A stretch of 6,684 bases of DNA, taken from contig DQGF01000108.1 in the NCBI GenBank assembly GCA_003525045.1, positions 524 to 7,207 on the forward strand, given 5' to 3'. Of this stretch, positions 5,797-6,684 are shown piece by piece. Numbering within the stretch: the stretch's first letter is position 1; every line of letters starts with the position of its first letter. The position numbers and the translations under genes are program-made. The notes under the pieces are model-generated. The model saw nothing but the letters and a program-made list of their open reading frames with translations, searched no databases and was not told the DNA's origin. This DNA is from Pseudomonas sp. GTDB taxonomy: Bacteria; Pseudomonadota; Gammaproteobacteria; Pseudomonadales; Pseudomonadaceae.

Positions 5797-5825
5797 GGCC
5801 GATCACACATTATCGCTGATCGACC
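5797..5825 (-). other. Hairpin at the GNAT-methyltransferase junction
   Basis: On the minus strand GGTCGATCA and TGATCGGCC form a 9-bp stem (one G-U pair) with an 11-nt loop, spanning the last codons and stop of the GNAT gene. No T-run follows, so it is not a standard terminator. It could partly attenuate or protect a shared transcript. Confidence 0.3.
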
Positions 5826-6240
5826 TCACCAACGGTTCTAAGCCCATGGCGATCATCGGCTTGCTGCGGGCGTAGCGGCTCAGGCGTTCAGCCATCGAGT
5901 AGGGCAGGGGCGGGTCGAAGGTAAAGCCGCGACGCTCGTAAAAGCCGCGCAAGTCCGGATGACAAAAGAGCCACACCGGCCCTTCGAGGTCCTTGATGGC
6001 CTGAGCGATCAATGCCGCGGCGATTCCCTGTTCGCGGCAGGCCGGGTCGACAAACAAACCCGTCAGCCAATGCCCGTCCGCCACCGGGCGCAAACACAGT
6101 GCACCAATGATCTCGTCGCGTCTGGCGACCCAGAGCTGAGCATCGCGGACCGCTTTCATCGACGATTGATGGGCACGATAGAACTTGTTCATCAATGGCC
6201 ATAATGGCTCGGCGAGCAAGGTGTACTGGGTGTTGGGCAT
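5803..6240 (-). CDS. GNAT-family N-acetyltransferase
   Basis: A 145-residue single-domain acetyltransferase of the GCN5-related type, expected to transfer acetyl from acetyl-CoA to an amine; substrate unknown. The core is visible as strand IIGALCLRPV (44-53), then motif A GLFVDPACREQGIAAALI (61-78) with the pyrophosphate-binding signature REQGIA, strand VWLFCHP (89-95), and the motif B helix GFYERRGFT (99-107). Length is typical for the family. The start at 6240 gives a standard GNAT N-terminus. It has only a weak GAAGA site, but a consensus -10 lies about 30 nt upstream. A 63-residue longer reading would run through the divergent small gene and is unlikely. It is first of two minus-strand genes, with the exported methyltransferase 60 nt downstream. 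Confidence 0.92.
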   Translation of the reverse strand: MPNTQYTLLAEPLWPLMNKFYRAHQSSMKAVRDAQLWVARRDEIIGALCLRPVADGHWLTGLFVDPACREQGIAAALIAQAIKDLEGPVWLFCHPDLRGFYERRGFTFDPPLPYSMAERLSRYARSKPMIAMGLEPLVRSISDNV

Positions 6241-6271
6241 GGTCTTCGACTGTCGGTGCGCAAAGTGGGCG

Positions 6272-6277
6272 ATTATA
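6272..6277 (-). promoter_or_regulatory. -10 element for the GNAT gene
   Basis: On the minus strand the sequence reads TTTTATAATCG, a perfect TATAAT. It stands in a GC-rich gap and would place the start site near 6265, about 25 nt before the GNAT start codon. No good -35 is seen at the expected 6294-6300, so either activation is needed or the match is partly fortuitous. Confidence 0.5.
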
Positions 6278-6343
6278 AAAGAACGCGGGCGCGGGGATAG
6301 GTGTATACCTGATCTCACATCCCGTATGAGTGGAGTACGTATC

Positions 6344-6454
6344 ATGGCCAAAGGCATGGATTCAAAAAAAGCGGCAAAGAAGAAACCGGCGAAAACCGCC
6401 GATGAAAAGCGCGCGGACAAGAAGGCCAAGAAGGTGGATGTGTTCGGTCATTGA
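6344..6454 (+). CDS. Lysine-rich 36-residue microprotein
   Basis: A very small protein: MAKGMDSKKAAKKKPAKTAD, then EKRADKKAKKVDVFGH. About a third of its residues are lysine, with Ala and Asp making up much of the rest and a short VDVFGH end. There are no membrane segments or cysteines. GGAG at 6332-6335, 8 nt before ATG 6344, supports the start; an in-frame ATG at 6326 has no ribosome-binding site. A hairpin follows 12 nt after the stop, which fits an independent gene. I do not recognise a family. The composition recalls nucleic-acid-binding tails such as the AlgP/histone H1-like repeats, but it lacks their KPAA periodicity. A ribosome- or DNA-associated role is only a guess. Confidence 0.72.
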   Translation: MAKGMDSKKAAKKKPAKTADEKRADKKAKKVDVFGH

Positions 6455-6465
6455 TCCCGCGACAA

Positions 6466-6488
6466 GGGAGCCCGGTCCTCGGGCTCCT
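6466..6488 (+). terminator. Probable terminator hairpin after the microprotein gene
   Basis: GGAGCCCG (6467-6474) and CGGGCTCC (6480-6487) are perfect 8-bp reverse complements with a 5-base GTCCT loop, extendable by a G-U pair. The following sequence (TGCTGCTCGTC) is T-poor, so termination efficiency is uncertain. Confidence 0.6.
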
Positions 6489-6548
6489 GCTGCTCGTCTA
6501 ACGAAATAACCAAATAATCTGCAAGATTCCCTGCGCCATTGCACAGAA

Positions 6549-6562
6549 GGGGACCGGTCCCC
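6549..6562. promoter_or_regulatory. 14-bp perfect palindrome before the last gene
   Basis: GGGGACCGGTCCCC reads the same on both strands and ends 15 nt before the ATG at 6578. With no spacer it suits a dimeric DNA-binding protein better than an RNA hairpin. It overlaps the zone where a ribosome-binding site would be expected to begin. No regulator is identified. Confidence 0.4.
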
Positions 6563-6577
6563 GATCTGAGCAACGCC

Positions 6578-6684
6578 ATGCCCCATTACTTCGATAACGT
6601 CCACCGTGAAGAAATCGACACCCTGCGCCAACGCCTGACCGTTCGCACCGAGTGGCCGACCTGGTTGCTGCTGATCGGCGTGTA
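6578..6684 (+). CDS. N-terminus of a probable membrane fatty-acid desaturase (partial)
   Basis: The gene runs off the window edge after 35 codons. The visible start, MPHYFDNVHREEIDTLRQRL, is followed by TVRTEWPTWLLLIGVY, a charged amphipathic segment leading into what looks like the first membrane helix. I associate this N-terminus with pseudomonad fatty-acid desaturase family proteins, but the diagnostic histidine boxes lie outside the window, so the product name is tentative. Only a weak TGAG site 7-10 nt upstream supports the start. The 123-nt gap behind it contains the microprotein terminator and a 14-bp palindrome. Confidence 0.68.
   Translation, partial: MPHYFDNVHREEIDTLRQRLTVRTEWPTWLLLIGV

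Noticed and set aside
6299..6310. AGGTGTATACCT as an operator or -10 for the microprotein gene
   Set aside because: The arms are only 4 bp and no -35 is found at a suitable distance; too weak to call.

Overview
The window looks like ordinary chromosome of a fluorescens-group Pseudomonas. Three things point there: a FadD1-type acyl-CoA ligase closely resembling Pseudomonas FadD1, GC-rich coding with Pseudomonas-like codon use, and several REP/REPIN palindromes of the types common in P. fluorescens relatives (CTCCTAC and CTCCCAC tails). The assignment rests on recognition, not on a search.

Layout. Positions 1-488 hold no convincing gene. A REP cluster fills 1-209, and a leader with repeated GTGACT hexamers and a C/A-rich tract runs to the fadD1 start. 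The long-chain acyl-CoA ligase gene fadD1 (489-2189, +) ends at a 16-bp perfect terminator hairpin. A REPIN (2258-2345) separates it from a convergent, unrecognised 125-residue protein (2355-2732, -). Divergent from that is a 63-residue CsbD-family stress protein (2933-3124, +) with its own terminator. Next come a GAACTT-N16-TCAAA element resembling an AlgU (sigma-22/RpoE-like) promoter and a two-gene unit: a YihY/BrkB-family membrane protein (3295-4245) overlapping a peptide deformylase paralogue (4242-4781) by 4 bp. A second REPIN with unlike halves (4799-4901) sits between def and a convergent pair on the minus strand: a GNAT acetyltransferase (5803-6240) followed by a predicted exported SAM-dependent methyltransferase (4924-5742). 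The window closes with a divergent 36-residue lysine-rich microprotein (6344-6454, +) and the first 35 codons of a gene that is probably a membrane fatty-acid desaturase (6578 to the edge).

How the genes fit together. There is no single pathway. FadD1 activates exogenous fatty acids for beta-oxidation. CsbD and the possible AlgU promoter suggest envelope or osmotic stress control in the middle. The YihY-deformylase pair is the clearest translationally coupled unit. The GNAT and methyltransferase genes may share a transcript. No CRISPR array, tRNA, rRNA, insertion sequence or phage gene was seen, and no undescribed multi-gene system is evident. The more interesting signals are in the non-coding stretches: the GTGACT cluster and possible Hfq/Crc site before fadD1, the AlgU-like promoter, and the REPIN architecture.
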